Assembly: GCA_028281925.1 (NCBI GenBank)
Contig: JANQIX010000074.1
Span: 1 to 49,596, forward strand
DNA length: 49,596 nt
Source: Alphaproteobacteria bacterium
GTDB lineage: Bacteria > Pseudomonadota > Alphaproteobacteria > DSM-16000 > Inquilinaceae
Reading direction: 5' to 3'
Positions 1 to 9,571 of this stretch are shown here, in pieces; position 1 is the stretch's first letter; the number at the start of each line of letters is the position of its first letter. A program made the position numbers and the translations under genes. The notes below the pieces were generated by a model. It made no database searches. It was not told where the DNA came from and saw only the letters and a list, made by a program, of their open reading frames with translations.

Positions 1-1
1 C

Positions 2-1999
2 CGCATCGAGGCCGAGGCCCTCGTCGATGACCTGGCCGGCGAGGCCCGGCGCATGGTCGAGGCGATCGTCGCGGCCATCTTCGACACCGGCGCGGGCGAG
101 GCTCGCTTCGGCGAGATCCTGCGCCAGCTCAGGATGCGCCGCCTCCGGATCGCGAACCAGCTGGACGGCCAACTCGTGGAACTGCTCGGCTTCTTTAAGG
201 ACTTCGAGACGCTGGACGAGATGGCGCGCGCGATCCTCGATCCCGGCGGGTTCGAACAGGCCCTCCGAAACATCTACAGAACAGACGTTCCCGATCTCCT
301 GGACCTGGACAACAAGCTCAAGGGCTGGGCAGAGACGGCACGCACGACGCTGGACGGCCTGAAGACGGACTTCGACGGGCTCGTCGATAGCTTCGAGGTC
401 GCCAAGCACCGGCTGGAGAAGCTTATCGGAGACCTGCGCCAGCTTCCGCTCGGCCAGCTGATCGACCGTCTGCGCGACATCGACCAGGCGATTGAGGCGA
501 CCCGCGAGACCTGGCGTCCGATCAACGACCTCGCCCGCGAGACGCTCCGCGGGGACTTCCTGAAAGGCAATCCGGCCCAGGTCGCCTCGCGCACCCTGGC
601 GCTGGTGCAGGCCTGGGGCGACGCACCGATCGCCGAGGCGCTGGACGTCACCCGCGAACGGCTGGCCTACTATCTCGATCCTCTGAAGGAGGCGATCGAC
701 TCCACCCCCGCCGGTGCGCTGGTGCGCCGGCTGGGCGATGACATCGGCAACGCACTGGGGCTGCGTCAGCCCTTCGAATCGATCGCCGACCGCTTCATCC
801 CCAATTTCGGCGACAGCTTCGACTTCGGCAAGATGCTGCCGGACTTCGCCGGGCTGAAGCTGACGGACCTGCTGCCGGGGCTGAATGTGCCGGGCCGCAC
901 GCCCGACTGGCTGTCGATCAAGCATGGCTTCGACCGCAAGGCGCTGATGGGATGGGCCGAGGCGAAGATCGACGTCGACATTGCCGGAAGTCCCCGCCTG
1001 TTCGACATCGGCCCCGTCGCCGTGGCGCTGCTCCGCCCGGTCTTCGATGGCTTCACGCGCATCGAGGTCGACGCGGGCGGCACGCGGACCGAGACACGCT
1101 CAGTCCTGAAGACCGACCTTCAGCTGATCGTCGGGCCGCAGGCTCTGGTGACCTTCCGCGACGCGGCGCTGCGCTATGAGCAGGGCGGGGCGCTGCGCTT
1201 CGACATCGATCCCTCGAAGCTCGAGCTCGCGCCGGCGATGCAGTTCATCTCGGACCTGATGCAGAGCCTGGTCGGCGACGACAGCGGGGTGACGTTCGCC
1301 GTGCTGCCCGAGGGCGGGTTCAGCGCCCGGCTGGACCTGCCGATCCCGGCGCTGTCGGGGGGGGTCTTCTCGATCACCAACCTGTCGCTCCACAGCCGGC
1401 TGGACCTCCTGTTCCTGCGCCGCTTCGAAATCCGCACGGCGTTCTGGCTGAGCCGGCCCGAACGGCCGTTCAACATCTCGATCCTGTTCCTGGGCGGTGG
1501 CGGCTGGGTCGGCGTCGAGACGCGATACGCGCCGCGCCGCGACCTCGCGGTGTCGGTCGAGATCGGCATCGCCGCGGGCGCGACGGCGGCGCTGAACCTG
1601 GGCGTGGCCTCGGGGATCGTCCAGTTCCTGGTCAGTCTCTCGGCGCGCTTCGTCTCGAACCAGTCTGGCGGACGTCAGGGCCCGCAAATCACCATAGCGC
1701 TGATCATCTGGGGCGAGCTGCGCATCCTCGGCATCGTCTCGCTCTATCTCGGGCTCGGTTTCTCGGTCACCTACGATGCGTCGAACGGCAGCCTGACCGG
1801 ACGGGGCTGGCTGAGCGTCCGGATCAAGATCTGCTGGTGCATCAAGATCAATATCGAGCAATCGATCACCGTCCGGCTGGCCGGGAACGCGGGCGGCAGC
1901 AGTGGCAGCCTCAGTGCGGCGGCCGCCAGAGGACGCGATGACAATACGGAGGAGGAGAGAGCAGCCGTCGACCGCGAGTTCGAGACCGTGGCGTATTGA
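2..1999 (+). CDS. Large protein of unknown function, 5' end outside the window
   Basis: The reading frame is open from base 2, so the gene most likely starts upstream; the first in-window ATG is at 53. At least 665 residues are visible. The first ~230 are charged and helical, with coiled-coil character. The middle (~250-450) alternates short hydrophobic and polar stretches as in beta-rich proteins. The last ~200 residues are glycine- and aliphatic-rich, including a GGGGW stretch and a Cys-Trp-Cys near the end, and finish in a short acidic tail. I see no catalytic motif and do not recognise the family. The next gene starts 14 bases after the stop, behind a GGGAGG ribosome-binding site, so the two are probably co-transcribed. 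A role in a shared assembly or envelope function with the next two genes is inference from gene order only. Confidence 0.8.
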   Translation, partial: RIEAEALVDDLAGEARRMVEAIVAAIFDTGAGEARFGEILRQLRMRRLRIANQLDGQLVELLGFFKDFETLDEMARAILDPGGFEQALRNIYRTDVPDLLDLDNKLKGWAETARTTLDGLKTDFDGLVDSFEVAKHRLEKLIGDLRQLPLGQLIDRLRDIDQAIEATRETWRPINDLARETLRGDFLKGNPAQVASRTLALVQAWGDAPIAEALDVTRERLAYYLDPLKEAIDSTPAGALVRRLGDDIGNALGLRQPFESIADRFIPNFGDSFDFGKMLPDFAGLKLTDLLPGLNVPGRTPDWLSIKHGFDRKALMGWAEAKIDVDIAGSPRLFDIGPVAVALLRPVFDGFTRIEVDAGGTRTETRSVLKTDLQLIVGPQALVTFRDAALRYEQGGALRFDIDPSKLELAPAMQFISDLMQSLVGDDSGVTFAVLPEGGFSARLDLPIPALSGGVFSITNLSLHSRLDLLFLRRFEIRTAFWLSRPERPFNISILFLGGGGWVGVETRYAPRRDLAVSVEIGIAAGATAALNLGVASGIVQFLVSLSARFVSNQSGGRQGPQITIALIIWGELRILGIVSLYLGLGFSVTYDASNGSLTGRGWLSVRIKICWCIKINIEQSITVRLAGNAGGSSGSLSAAAARGRDDNTEEERAAVDREFETVAY

Positions 2000-2013
2000 G
2001 GGGAGGTAGGGCG

Positions 2014-5000
2014 ATGGACAAGGTTCGCATTCTGGTCAGCATCGCGCCGCTCGGCCCCTGGCCGCGGTCCGATGCTTCCGAGGTCCATGTCTGCGCGAAC
2101 ATCGGCGGCGCGTTCACGACGGCCGGTGGCGAGGAGCCAGACCCGACCTCGGACGAGGCGCAGACCTGGCGCTGGTACCTGACGCCCTGGAACCTGGTGC
2201 CACCCGACGGCGTCGCTTGGGACGAAGCCGAGGCGGGTGTCCCGTCCCGGCCGAAGCTGCACGCCTGGTGGCGCGATGCCGCCCCCAAGACCGTCGTCGA
2301 GGTCGAGGCACCGCCGACGGACCCGGCCGCGGGACTGGGCGACCTCAAGGCGGCGTTCGAGGACACGTATATCAAACCCGCGATGCCGGCGGACGACACG
2401 GCGAACTATGGACAGGTCGTCCGGCAGATCGCCCGGCTCGGCTGGACAGCGCCAGTGGCCGACGACATCGGTGACATCGAACCCGAGCGGGACCCGGACC
2501 CGCGGCAGGACCACAGCCAGAGCCCGCGGATCGCCGATCTCGCGTTCTACCTCTCGACCCTTCCCGGCGGTACGGGGCGCCTGCTCGGCGGCGCACTCGA
2601 TGTCAGGCTGGCGGCGCCGACACTGTCGGCCATTCCGGCGGAGCGGCGGCTCTTCCTCGCACCGGAGGTGTTCCTGCCGAACGCCAAGAACAAGATCGTG
2701 CGCTGGAGGCCGAAGGGAGACAATCTAGACCACACCCAGGGTTTCGAGCCGGCCGAGTGGGAATACGAGCCGACCGAGGGCGACCCCCCGGCCGGGCACG
2801 AGGTCGTGGCAGTGATCAAGCCGTTCGTCATGCCGGCGACCGACCTCGGAACCAGTGCCTCAGACCCGATCAAGGTCGACTGGAACACGTTCTGGGTCGA
2901 CAAGGACACGGTCCTGCCCGCGGGGTTTGGCGCCGAAGCGGCCGCCCAGGAGGAGATCGCCCGGGCGATGACCATCTCCGAGGCGGTGCAGGCCGTGAAA
3001 TTGCGCGTGCTGGAGCGCGTCCGCCAGCCCGGCGAGCCGGATCCGCAGGACGGCCCCGATACGACAGCGCTCGCCTTCATGGACATCCTGGCAGCGGCCG
3101 GGGCAGCCTATGGCTTCCAGCCGTTCAACACGGTCCCGAGCGGCAATCCAAGCGGCACCAGCTTCGACGGCCAGCGGCGCAAGGCGATCGAGAGCGCCCG
3201 TCTTATGCTGCGCACCCGGATCGCGCCCGAGCCGGCGATCCGCGCCGTCGATCGGCGCGAGCGCTTCGTCTGGCAGAACCTGCTGGCCTGGGCCGACGCT
3301 GCCGAGAACCAGGCCGGGCGGATCCCCGACGGGACGGGCCAGCCCGACTGGCTGCGCGTCGTCGGCGCGGTCGGCGACTTCCGCGACTCGGATATCGCCG
3401 GCCTGCATCACGGCTACTGGTCACGGCTAATCGCCGCCTCCGGGCAGAGCGATACCGGGTGGGAGACCGTCGGGCCGAAGGCCTTCCTCGCGGGCGGCGT
3501 GCCGCGCGCCGAGCAGCTGCGCCGCGCGCGGCTGCGCGCGGTTCTCTGGGCCGAGGCCAAGGAGGCCCGCACGCTCACTGATCTCGTCGCCGAGGACCTT
3601 GCCCGGGCCATTGCCGGCCTGATCGATCGACTCCGCGACGAGGGCACCGGGTCGGAGGACCGCCCGACCGTGATCCGCGCTCTCTCGCAGGCGCTCGTCG
3701 CCCGCAGCCGCGGGGGCCTCCCACCGGAAGAGACGGTCGCACTGAAGGCCGCGGAGGACCTGGTGCGGGCCTCGATCGCGGACGTACGCGGGTTCCTGGT
3801 CGCCGACGCCGCCGGGACGCAGCCGAGCGACCTGTTGACGGCGACGATCCGGGAGATCGACGCGCTGAGAGGCACCGATCCCGAGACCGTGCGCGCCGGC
3901 GCCGAGGATCGCGGCATTGTCTTCACTTACGGCAAGCCCATCACGTTCATCGATCAGGCGCCGGCGGCTGCGCGACCCGAGCTGACCGAGGCGATTTCGG
4001 GCTTTGCGCTCTTCGTGCGGCGTGAGGCGAGCGACCAGCCCTGGCGCCTGGTTACGGCAGGCGAACTTGCCGGTCCGCCCGATCGGCGCCCGGCGAACGG
4101 GGACCCCGATGCGCCGCTGGACGAAACCACGCGCAAGCCCCTACTGGCGCGCAGCCTGGTGCCGGTACCCCAGCGCATCACGGCCAACGAGCTCAGCTAC
4201 CGCCCGGAGCTGACCTACTCCGGGCGACCGCTCGGCGTCTCGACCCCGATCTCCGGCGTGCTCGCCGGCGCGGGGGTCTCGGATCAGACGGACGAAGTCT
4301 ACCGCGATGTCGACATCGTCGGCTACCGCGCCGTGCCCGCCAAGGAGGGGCTCAAGGCACCCATCCTGCGCTACGGCGACAACTACCGCGCTGCCATCGC
4401 GGCGCTGGGTCCGGCGGGGGGCATGCCGGCCGAGATCGCCGGCGTCGATACCCCGCGCCAGTTCGACGAGGATGCGCTGGACACGGGCTTCAACGTGCCC
4501 TTAAGCGCATGGTCCGCGCCATACGGCTATCGCTGCACCTATCCTGTGGGCGAAGTCACTCTGGTGCCGCCGAGTGCCCCGCGGCGAGACGGCACCGAGC
4601 AGGCCGAGACCTTCCCCGACTTGCTGCGCGACCTGGACCCGGCACAGGTCCGTTCGTGGCCTTCGGTGCCCGAGGGCGTGCGCCTGCTGGTCGACGACAT
4701 GGACGGCGACGGCGGCCAGGATCGCCAGGCGAACCTGCTGCTGGCCCGCGCCGACGGGGCCTTCCGCTCGGACGCGGTCCGCCGTCAGGTGACGGTCGCG
4801 CTTGCGCCGCCGGTCGCGCCGATCACGGTCGTCGAACGCTGGCTGGCGCCTGCCGCCGCCGCTACAGCCGACGAGCGCGCCGCGCTGATCGCCCGGATCA
4901 AAGAATCGCATCTGGCAAAGCTTCGCCACGACCGCGCGCGGGCAAGCGACGATGCGGCCCCCCTCGATCAGACCGATCCGGCGTTACGGCATCCGGCCGT

Positions 5001-7134
5001 CGGGCGCATCTATCTGCGTCTGCGCACCTTCGACGGCGCACCCGCGGTGCGCGCTTTCACCGCCGGGACATGGGTGCACAAGACCCTACACACGGCCGCC
5101 GGGGAGACCGAGCCCGACTCCGCACATCTCTACAAGCTGACAATTACGGCAACGGATCGCGGTAACGCCAGGCTGGTGCCGGGCGGCGGGCCCAACGACC
5201 CAATCGAGGTTCGTCTGCCTCCGGGCACCGCGGCGCTAGTCGACATCGCCCCGGCCATCGCCACCGCGGACGCCGAGCGCTTCGCCACCTCTGCGAAGCG
5301 GGCTGTCCAGGATCTCGGTGACGGCTGGTGCATCTTCCCGGCAAGCACCCTGGCACTCGAGACCCCGATCGAGCTGGACGCTGCGGCGTGGACCGCCCTG
5401 GTCGCCCGGGTTCACGCGGCACTCGATCTCGTGCGCTCGGGCCGCCAGGTCACGGTCGCCCTCGACCGAGTCCGCGTCGGCGAGACCGCCGGCACCGGCC
5501 GTGCTCAGGACGCCGACGCCATCGGCGAGGCGACGCTCCTGCGCCAGACCTGGTTCTGGCGCGGCGCCCCTCTCGCAATCCCGCGCCAGGCATCGGGCCC
5601 GGGAGAGGAGCCCGACTGGCTCACAGATGCCGACGGCACGCCGCCGCCCGATCTCTTCGCATCACCCGACGCACCCGAAGATCCGGTGGTGTTCGGCGTC
5701 TGGGAGGAGCTGATAGCGCCGTCCGAGTCCTTCCGCACGGATGAGCTCGTTCGCATTCCCTGGAATGCGGCGGAGCTCGGGCCGCTGCCCGATACGGCAG
5801 ACGGCGCCTCGCTTCTGGCTAACGACGGCCGGCGCAACCTGCAGAGCGCAGGCTATGCCCGCTACGGTCTGCGGCTCACGTCGCGCTACGCGCCCGTGCT
5901 GGCGGAGGCGACCGTAGTCTCGCGGGTCGAGCCCCCCTGGCGGCGGATCTATATCGGCTATGACGGCGACGCCCCTCCCGCGCCGGCGGTGCTGTCGATC
6001 ATGCCGCTGATCGCCGGCATACCCGGCGGCCCGGTGGGCCCGCAGATGGATCCCGGCAAGCGAGACGCCGCGCCGGTGCTCGCCTACTTCGCCCACGCCC
6101 CGTTCCGCGAGTTCGGCATGACCGAACGGCTGACCGCGCGACTGGTCGAGGATCTGGTCGACGGCGAGCGCGACACGCCCGATGTCGAGCATCCGTCCGA
6201 GGAGGAAGACGACGAAGCCGGCGTCGCACCCTATCGCAGCGGTGCCGATCCGCATGTCCACGGCGAGACCATCGGCGATCCCTACTGGGGCAGCCCAGAC
6301 ACGCGCACTGGCCTCCTGCGGACCTGGGGGCCCTTCGCCACCACCTTCGACATCAGCGACACCGAACCGGGCATCGGAGGCTGCCTTTACGTCGTCTTCC
6401 CGCCCGAAAACGCGGCCCCTCACTGGTTTGCCGACATCATCTTCGAACGGGCCGTGCTGCGGCCGTTCCCGGACGAGACGGGCGCGCCGGTGCTCGAAGC
6501 GCCGCCTGGTCTTTCGACCGCGTCCGCAGCACCGCGCCAGATCCACTTCCTGCCGCTGTCCCATCGCTTCGAAGCCGACAAGATCTCGAACCTCCCAGAC
6601 CTCGGCGAAATGCGGATTCGCCGTACCGGCGACACGATCGCGCTCGAGGGCCTCGAAATCACGGAGACGGCGAACCTGAGGCTCGATCCGTTGCGCACCG
6701 TGCCCGAGCGAACCGAGACGCACCGTGCTCTGCTGATGGTCTCTCGCCTGATGACCGAGAGCATCTCGCGTCAGCAGGTGCCAGTCCCCGTCGCGTTGTT
6801 CACCCTCGTGCAGACGACGACGGGCGTCGTCGCGCACCACTTCACCGGCGACCCGCTGCCCTCGGACCTCGACGCGCCGGGCGTGCAACTCGTGGCCACG
6901 CAGTGGCTGGTCAGGATCGATACACGCCGCGGGTCGGACTGGGCGTTCGACCCGTGGTACATCGGGAGAAAGAGCATGCGCGACTTCTTCCGCTCGATCC
7001 TCCCGGTCGGGACGGATCGCGGCTGGGTCGTCCGGGACTTCCACGAACCTGCCGACGCGCGGGCGGTGATCCAAGAGCATCACGGCCCCTTCGCGATCAC
7101 GCTCACCAAGATCAAGTCTCAGCTAGGATCATAG
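2014..7134 (+). CDS. Very large protein of unknown function (1706 aa)
   Basis: I chose the ATG at 2014 because a GGGAGG ribosome-binding site lies 9 bases upstream; a TTG at 1996 would add six residues. The protein is long, acidic and proline/aspartate-rich, with no signal peptide and no clear membrane span. It mixes predicted helical parts (about residues 300-620) with beta-rich parts and has an acidic linker of Glu/Asp near residue 1395. No ATPase, nuclease or protease motif is visible and I do not recognise a family. It sits between another large unknown protein and a predicted wall-degrading enzyme, on the same strand and with small gaps. A structural or scaffold role is possible but is inference. 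Codon use looks normal for a GC-rich genome, and no frameshift is apparent. Confidence 0.85.
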   Translation: MDKVRILVSIAPLGPWPRSDASEVHVCANIGGAFTTAGGEEPDPTSDEAQTWRWYLTPWNLVPPDGVAWDEAEAGVPSRPKLHAWWRDAAPKTVVEVEAPPTDPAAGLGDLKAAFEDTYIKPAMPADDTANYGQVVRQIARLGWTAPVADDIGDIEPERDPDPRQDHSQSPRIADLAFYLSTLPGGTGRLLGGALDVRLAAPTLSAIPAERRLFLAPEVFLPNAKNKIVRWRPKGDNLDHTQGFEPAEWEYEPTEGDPPAGHEVVAVIKPFVMPATDLGTSASDPIKVDWNTFWVDKDTVLPAGFGAEAAAQEEIARAMTISEAVQAVKLRVLERVRQPGEPDPQDGPDTTALAFMDILAAAGAAYGFQPFNTVPSGNPSGTSFDGQRRKAIESARLMLRTRIAPEPAIRAVDRRERFVWQNLLAWADAAENQAGRIPDGTGQPDWLRVVGAVGDFRDSDIAGLHHGYWSRLIAASGQSDTGWETVGPKAFLAGGVPRAEQLRRARLRAVLWAEAKEARTLTDLVAEDLARAIAGLIDRLRDEGTGSEDRPTVIRALSQALVARSRGGLPPEETVALKAAEDLVRASIADVRGFLVADAAGTQPSDLLTATIREIDALRGTDPETVRAGAEDRGIVFTYGKPITFIDQAPAAARPELTEAISGFALFVRREASDQPWRLVTAGELAGPPDRRPANGDPDAPLDETTRKPLLARSLVPVPQRITANELSYRPELTYSGRPLGVSTPISGVLAGAGVSDQTDEVYRDVDIVGYRAVPAKEGLKAPILRYGDNYRAAIAALGPAGGMPAEIAGVDTPRQFDEDALDTGFNVPLSAWSAPYGYRCTYPVGEVTLVPPSAPRRDGTEQAETFPDLLRDLDPAQVRSWPSVPEGVRLLVDDMDGDGGQDRQANLLLARADGAFRSDAVRRQVTVALAPPVAPITVVERWLAPAAAATADERAALIARIKESHLAKLRHDRARASDDAAPLDQTDPALRHPAVGRIYLRLRTFDGAPAVRAFTAGTWVHKTLHTAAGETEPDSAHLYKLTITATDRGNARLVPGGGPNDPIEVRLPPGTAALVDIAPAIATADAERFATSAKRAVQDLGDGWCIFPASTLALETPIELDAAAWTALVARVHAALDLVRSGRQVTVALDRVRVGETAGTGRAQDADAIGEATLLRQTWFWRGAPLAIPRQASGPGEEPDWLTDADGTPPPDLFASPDAPEDPVVFGVWEELIAPSESFRTDELVRIPWNAAELGPLPDTADGASLLANDGRRNLQSAGYARYGLRLTSRYAPVLAEATVVSRVEPPWRRIYIGYDGDAPPAPAVLSIMPLIAGIPGGPVGPQMDPGKRDAAPVLAYFAHAPFREFGMTERLTARLVEDLVDGERDTPDVEHPSEEEDDEAGVAPYRSGADPHVHGETIGDPYWGSPDTRTGLLRTWGPFATTFDISDTEPGIGGCLYVVFPPENAAPHWFADIIFERAVLRPFPDETGAPVLEAPPGLSTASAAPRQIHFLPLSHRFEADKISNLPDLGEMRIRRTGDTIALEGLEITETANLRLDPLRTVPERTETHRALLMVSRLMTESISRQQVPVPVALFTLVQTTTGVVAHHFTGDPLPSDLDAPGVQLVATQWLVRIDTRRGSDWAFDPWYIGRKSMRDFFRSILPVGTDRGWVVRDFHEPADARAVIQEHHGPFAITLTKIKSQLGS

Positions 7135-7156
7135 CAGACTTCAGAAAGGATACGTC

Positions 7157-8941
7157 ATGGCGCGGCCCAGCAACTTCTTCACGCACCTTGATGGTGTTGT
7201 GGTGCAGTACGATCGCCATCCGCTCGGCGTATACGGTGTCTCAGGCAAAAACTACAGGTTTCACTGTCTGAAGAGCTTTGAGGACCAGTTGGCCGCCTTC
7301 GTCGCGGACCTCCGCACCAAGACAGAGCCACTCTATGGCCCAATGATCCGAATTCTCTCGGCCGGCGCTTACGTGAACAAGCCCAAGATGCACGGCAAGG
7401 GCCGTGCTTTCGACTTGGACGCGATCCACTGGCGCGAGGAGACGTTGGTCGCCGACCAGCAGCCCCTCAAGAAGACCCTCTACCTCTTGGTGCAGACCAT
7501 CGCCTATCGCCATTTCGGCATGGTGCTGGCCTACAACTACGACGCGGCGCACAAGGATCACTTCCACCTGGACGACAGCCGCGAGGTGAAGTTCCGCGAA
7601 AGCAAGTCGGCGACCTACTTCATGCAGGAGGTCGTGAACCACTTCTACGGCGCCGAGATCGCGATCGATGGGGATTACGGCAACGAAACCGAGGAGGCGC
7701 TTGAGGACGTCTTCAAGGAGTTCAACGTCGCCTTCCCGCCCGACAAAGATGGGTGGCTAGCCTTCCTCGACGCCGTCGAGACTGAAGCGCTGGACAGAGC
7801 GCACCTCGAGCGGGGCTATGACGACGACCCTGATGACGACGACGTCGTTGGTTCCCCGCCAGTGGCCGCCGACATCGACGAGGACGACGGCGTCCCTACC
7901 AGCGCGACCACGCTAGCGATCCGCGTCGACACAGGGCGTATTGACACGACCTATGCGCCCGAGCCCGGCTGGCAGGTCATCCGTAACGCCGGACGCCCGG
8001 ACAAGTGGTACCTCGAGCGGACCGGCAAGCCGCGCCTCTATCTCGGCTACGAATACGAATTCGGGCGCTATACCGGCCTCGCCCGCACCGGAGGCGTCAG
8101 GAGCAGCGCCTTCTACGACCACCGCGATTACGAAGCTAAGCATGGCCTTTGGGCGCCGTTCTTGGTGCCGACGGGCAAGTGCGAATCCGAGGGGAACTTC
8201 TTCGTTGTCAACGCTTGGGACAGCGCGGCGATTACGCTCGGCTTCTTCCAGATGGCCGCGCATACCGGCGAGCACCTAGCCGACTTGTTCCGCGATCTCT
8301 TGGAAGCGCTGCCGGATGAGGCCGATACCTACTTCCCCGAGATAAAGCTCGGCAAGCAGATCGGTTTTTCGGGCTCCGAGGCGCGGCGGCTCTTCGCCGT
8401 AAACGGCTCGGACCGGCTGGACCTGGACGAGCCAGCCCAGCATCCCGACGGCCTCCACTTCCGCAGTTACGACCGCGGCCGGTTCATGGCCTTCTTCAAT
8501 CCCGACCGGGGTAAGACGGATCTCGAGGAAGCGGTGACCACCGCACGGTGGATCGCCTGGCTGCAAGGCTCCGAGGCGGCGCGCAACGTCATCGTCGACA
8601 ACGCGGTCGCGATTTCGAAGCGCGCCGTCGAAAAAGTGCACAAGCTGGCCCTAGCGGCCAACATGCCGCAGCTCCCGGACGGACTGGACGGGATCGGGAT
8701 GGACGTGGTCCAGGCCGCCATGGACACGAAGCACCACGGCCGGAGACATCGCGACCGGGGCTGGTCGACGGATCGGAGCATCCTGCACGCGCTATCGATG
8801 AACGATCCGCTAAGCAGCTTCCGCGCGATCGACACCGGGTGGCGAGAAGATCGCGCCAAGAGGAATGTTGACGAGATCCAAAAGATGAAACCGATCTTTG
8901 ACGGCAAGGTACTGAATACCTCTAAAATAATTTTTGAATGA
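7157..8941 (+). CDS. Predicted peptidoglycan hydrolase: extensin-like/M15-type domain plus lysozyme-like region
   Basis: 594 aa; the ATG follows an AGAAAGGA ribosome-binding site. Residues ~60-140 resemble the extensin-like C-terminal/M15 D-Ala-D-Ala peptidase fold. They contain HGKGRAFD (His79, Asp86) and DAAHKDHFHLD (His135, His137), which match the zinc-binding His...Asp...His-x-His pattern of that superfamily. Residues ~152-190 include IDGDYGNETEEAL, like a peptidoglycan-binding repeat. An acidic linker follows (about 210-255). Residues ~315-400 contain a Glu-rich ESEGNF motif followed by GFFQMAAHTGEHL, reminiscent of lysozyme/transglycosylase folds. No signal peptide is seen, so export would need another route such as a particle or lysis. 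The gene lies 22 bases after the 1706-aa gene. The zinc peptidase call is fairly strong; the lysozyme-like call is tentative. Confidence 0.7.
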   Translation: MARPSNFFTHLDGVVVQYDRHPLGVYGVSGKNYRFHCLKSFEDQLAAFVADLRTKTEPLYGPMIRILSAGAYVNKPKMHGKGRAFDLDAIHWREETLVADQQPLKKTLYLLVQTIAYRHFGMVLAYNYDAAHKDHFHLDDSREVKFRESKSATYFMQEVVNHFYGAEIAIDGDYGNETEEALEDVFKEFNVAFPPDKDGWLAFLDAVETEALDRAHLERGYDDDPDDDDVVGSPPVAADIDEDDGVPTSATTLAIRVDTGRIDTTYAPEPGWQVIRNAGRPDKWYLERTGKPRLYLGYEYEFGRYTGLARTGGVRSSAFYDHRDYEAKHGLWAPFLVPTGKCESEGNFFVVNAWDSAAITLGFFQMAAHTGEHLADLFRDLLEALPDEADTYFPEIKLGKQIGFSGSEARRLFAVNGSDRLDLDEPAQHPDGLHFRSYDRGRFMAFFNPDRGKTDLEEAVTTARWIAWLQGSEAARNVIVDNAVAISKRAVEKVHKLALAANMPQLPDGLDGIGMDVVQAAMDTKHHGRRHRDRGWSTDRSILHALSMNDPLSSFRAIDTGWREDRAKRNVDEIQKMKPIFDGKVLNTSKIIFE

Positions 8942-9052
8942 AAACAATGAGACGGCGTCCTTCAAGATTATTGAGAGTTTCTTTTATATTTATAAAATCT
9001 GGCGACGCGAACTAGTTTCCGGGAATTCCGAGGTGCCTTCTATGAACGTCAC
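8942..9052. other. AT-rich spacer after the hydrolase gene
   Basis: About 110 bases with much lower GC than the flanks, including runs such as ATTTATAAAATC. No gene is supported; a short open frame here has no ribosome-binding site or recognisable protein. It may hold the end of the upstream transcript or an insertion scar bordering the IS630 remnant. Confidence 0.4.
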
Positions 9053-9500
9053 AAGTGTTGCGCAGAACGCGCATGTCCAATTTGGGGAGGCCCAAACGCA
9101 CCATGGCCGACAATGACAAAGCCACAAATGGTGAACCTTTCCGGATCCGGGCCTGTGCGCGGTGGTTGCGAGTTGGTGCGGCGGCAGCCCGTGTCGGGAA
9201 ACTTCCCGCAGAGGAATCCGTAGGCCGCCATCGCGGCAGTGCTATGGGGAATGTGGCCTCAGGTTCTCCACTCGGCGTGGCCAATATACCGGCCGTGGCG
9301 GGACTGTTGGCAGCGGGGACCGCTTGAGTGGTGTTGGTTGGGGTGTGCTTGGGCGTGATCTTCCGCGAAGCGCCGTGTGCCTCCCTGTCGACCAAGCCGT
9401 CTGGGCTTTCTGGGCGGTGAACCGGTGCTTCCAGTCGCATAGCGTCTGGCGATTAACACCTGCCAACATCAAAGCTTCAGCCTTGGGACACTCTTGAAAT
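9053..9500 (-). pseudogene. IS630-family transposase remnant, frameshifted
   Basis: Read on the minus strand from about 9497, the translation begins like the N-terminal helix-turn-helix of IS630 transposases, with LMLAGVNRQTLCDWKHRF. After a frameshift the typical continuation PDGLVDREA appears in another frame (9430-9390 region). Further downstream only scattered similarity remains and the C-terminal catalytic part is missing. This is a decayed fragment, not a working insertion sequence. It separates the first unknown gene cluster from the second and marks past rearrangement. The N-terminal identification is good; the extent of the fragment toward 9053 is uncertain. Confidence 0.6.
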
Positions 9501-9501
9501 T

Positions 9502-9525
9502 ATTCTCGTCAGATTCGAGAATCTG
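9502..9525. promoter_or_regulatory. Nested palindromes, candidate operator/promoter of the 9572 operon
   Basis: ATTCTCG (9502-9508) pairs with CGAGAAT (9516-9522), and overlapping it CAGATTC (9510-9516) pairs with GAATCTG (9519-9525). A TTGAAA at 9494-9499 lies 17 bases before GAGAAT (9517-9522), a weak sigma-70-like pair. A repressor site over the -10 box of the following operon is a reasonable reading but unproven. Alternatively this could be a leftover insertion-sequence end. Confidence 0.3.
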
Positions 9526-9571
9526 TGCTAATCGGAAATTGAATAATAATGTGGATTAAAGATATGGGAGT

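Noticed and set aside
5662..7083. Minus-strand open frame of 473 codons opposite the 1706-aa gene
   Set aside because: The plus-strand frame is continuous with a good ribosome-binding site and operon context; the antisense one has neither.
8934..9116. Short plus-strand open frame in the AT-rich spacer
   Set aside because: No ribosome-binding site or family; it partly overlaps the transposase remnant.
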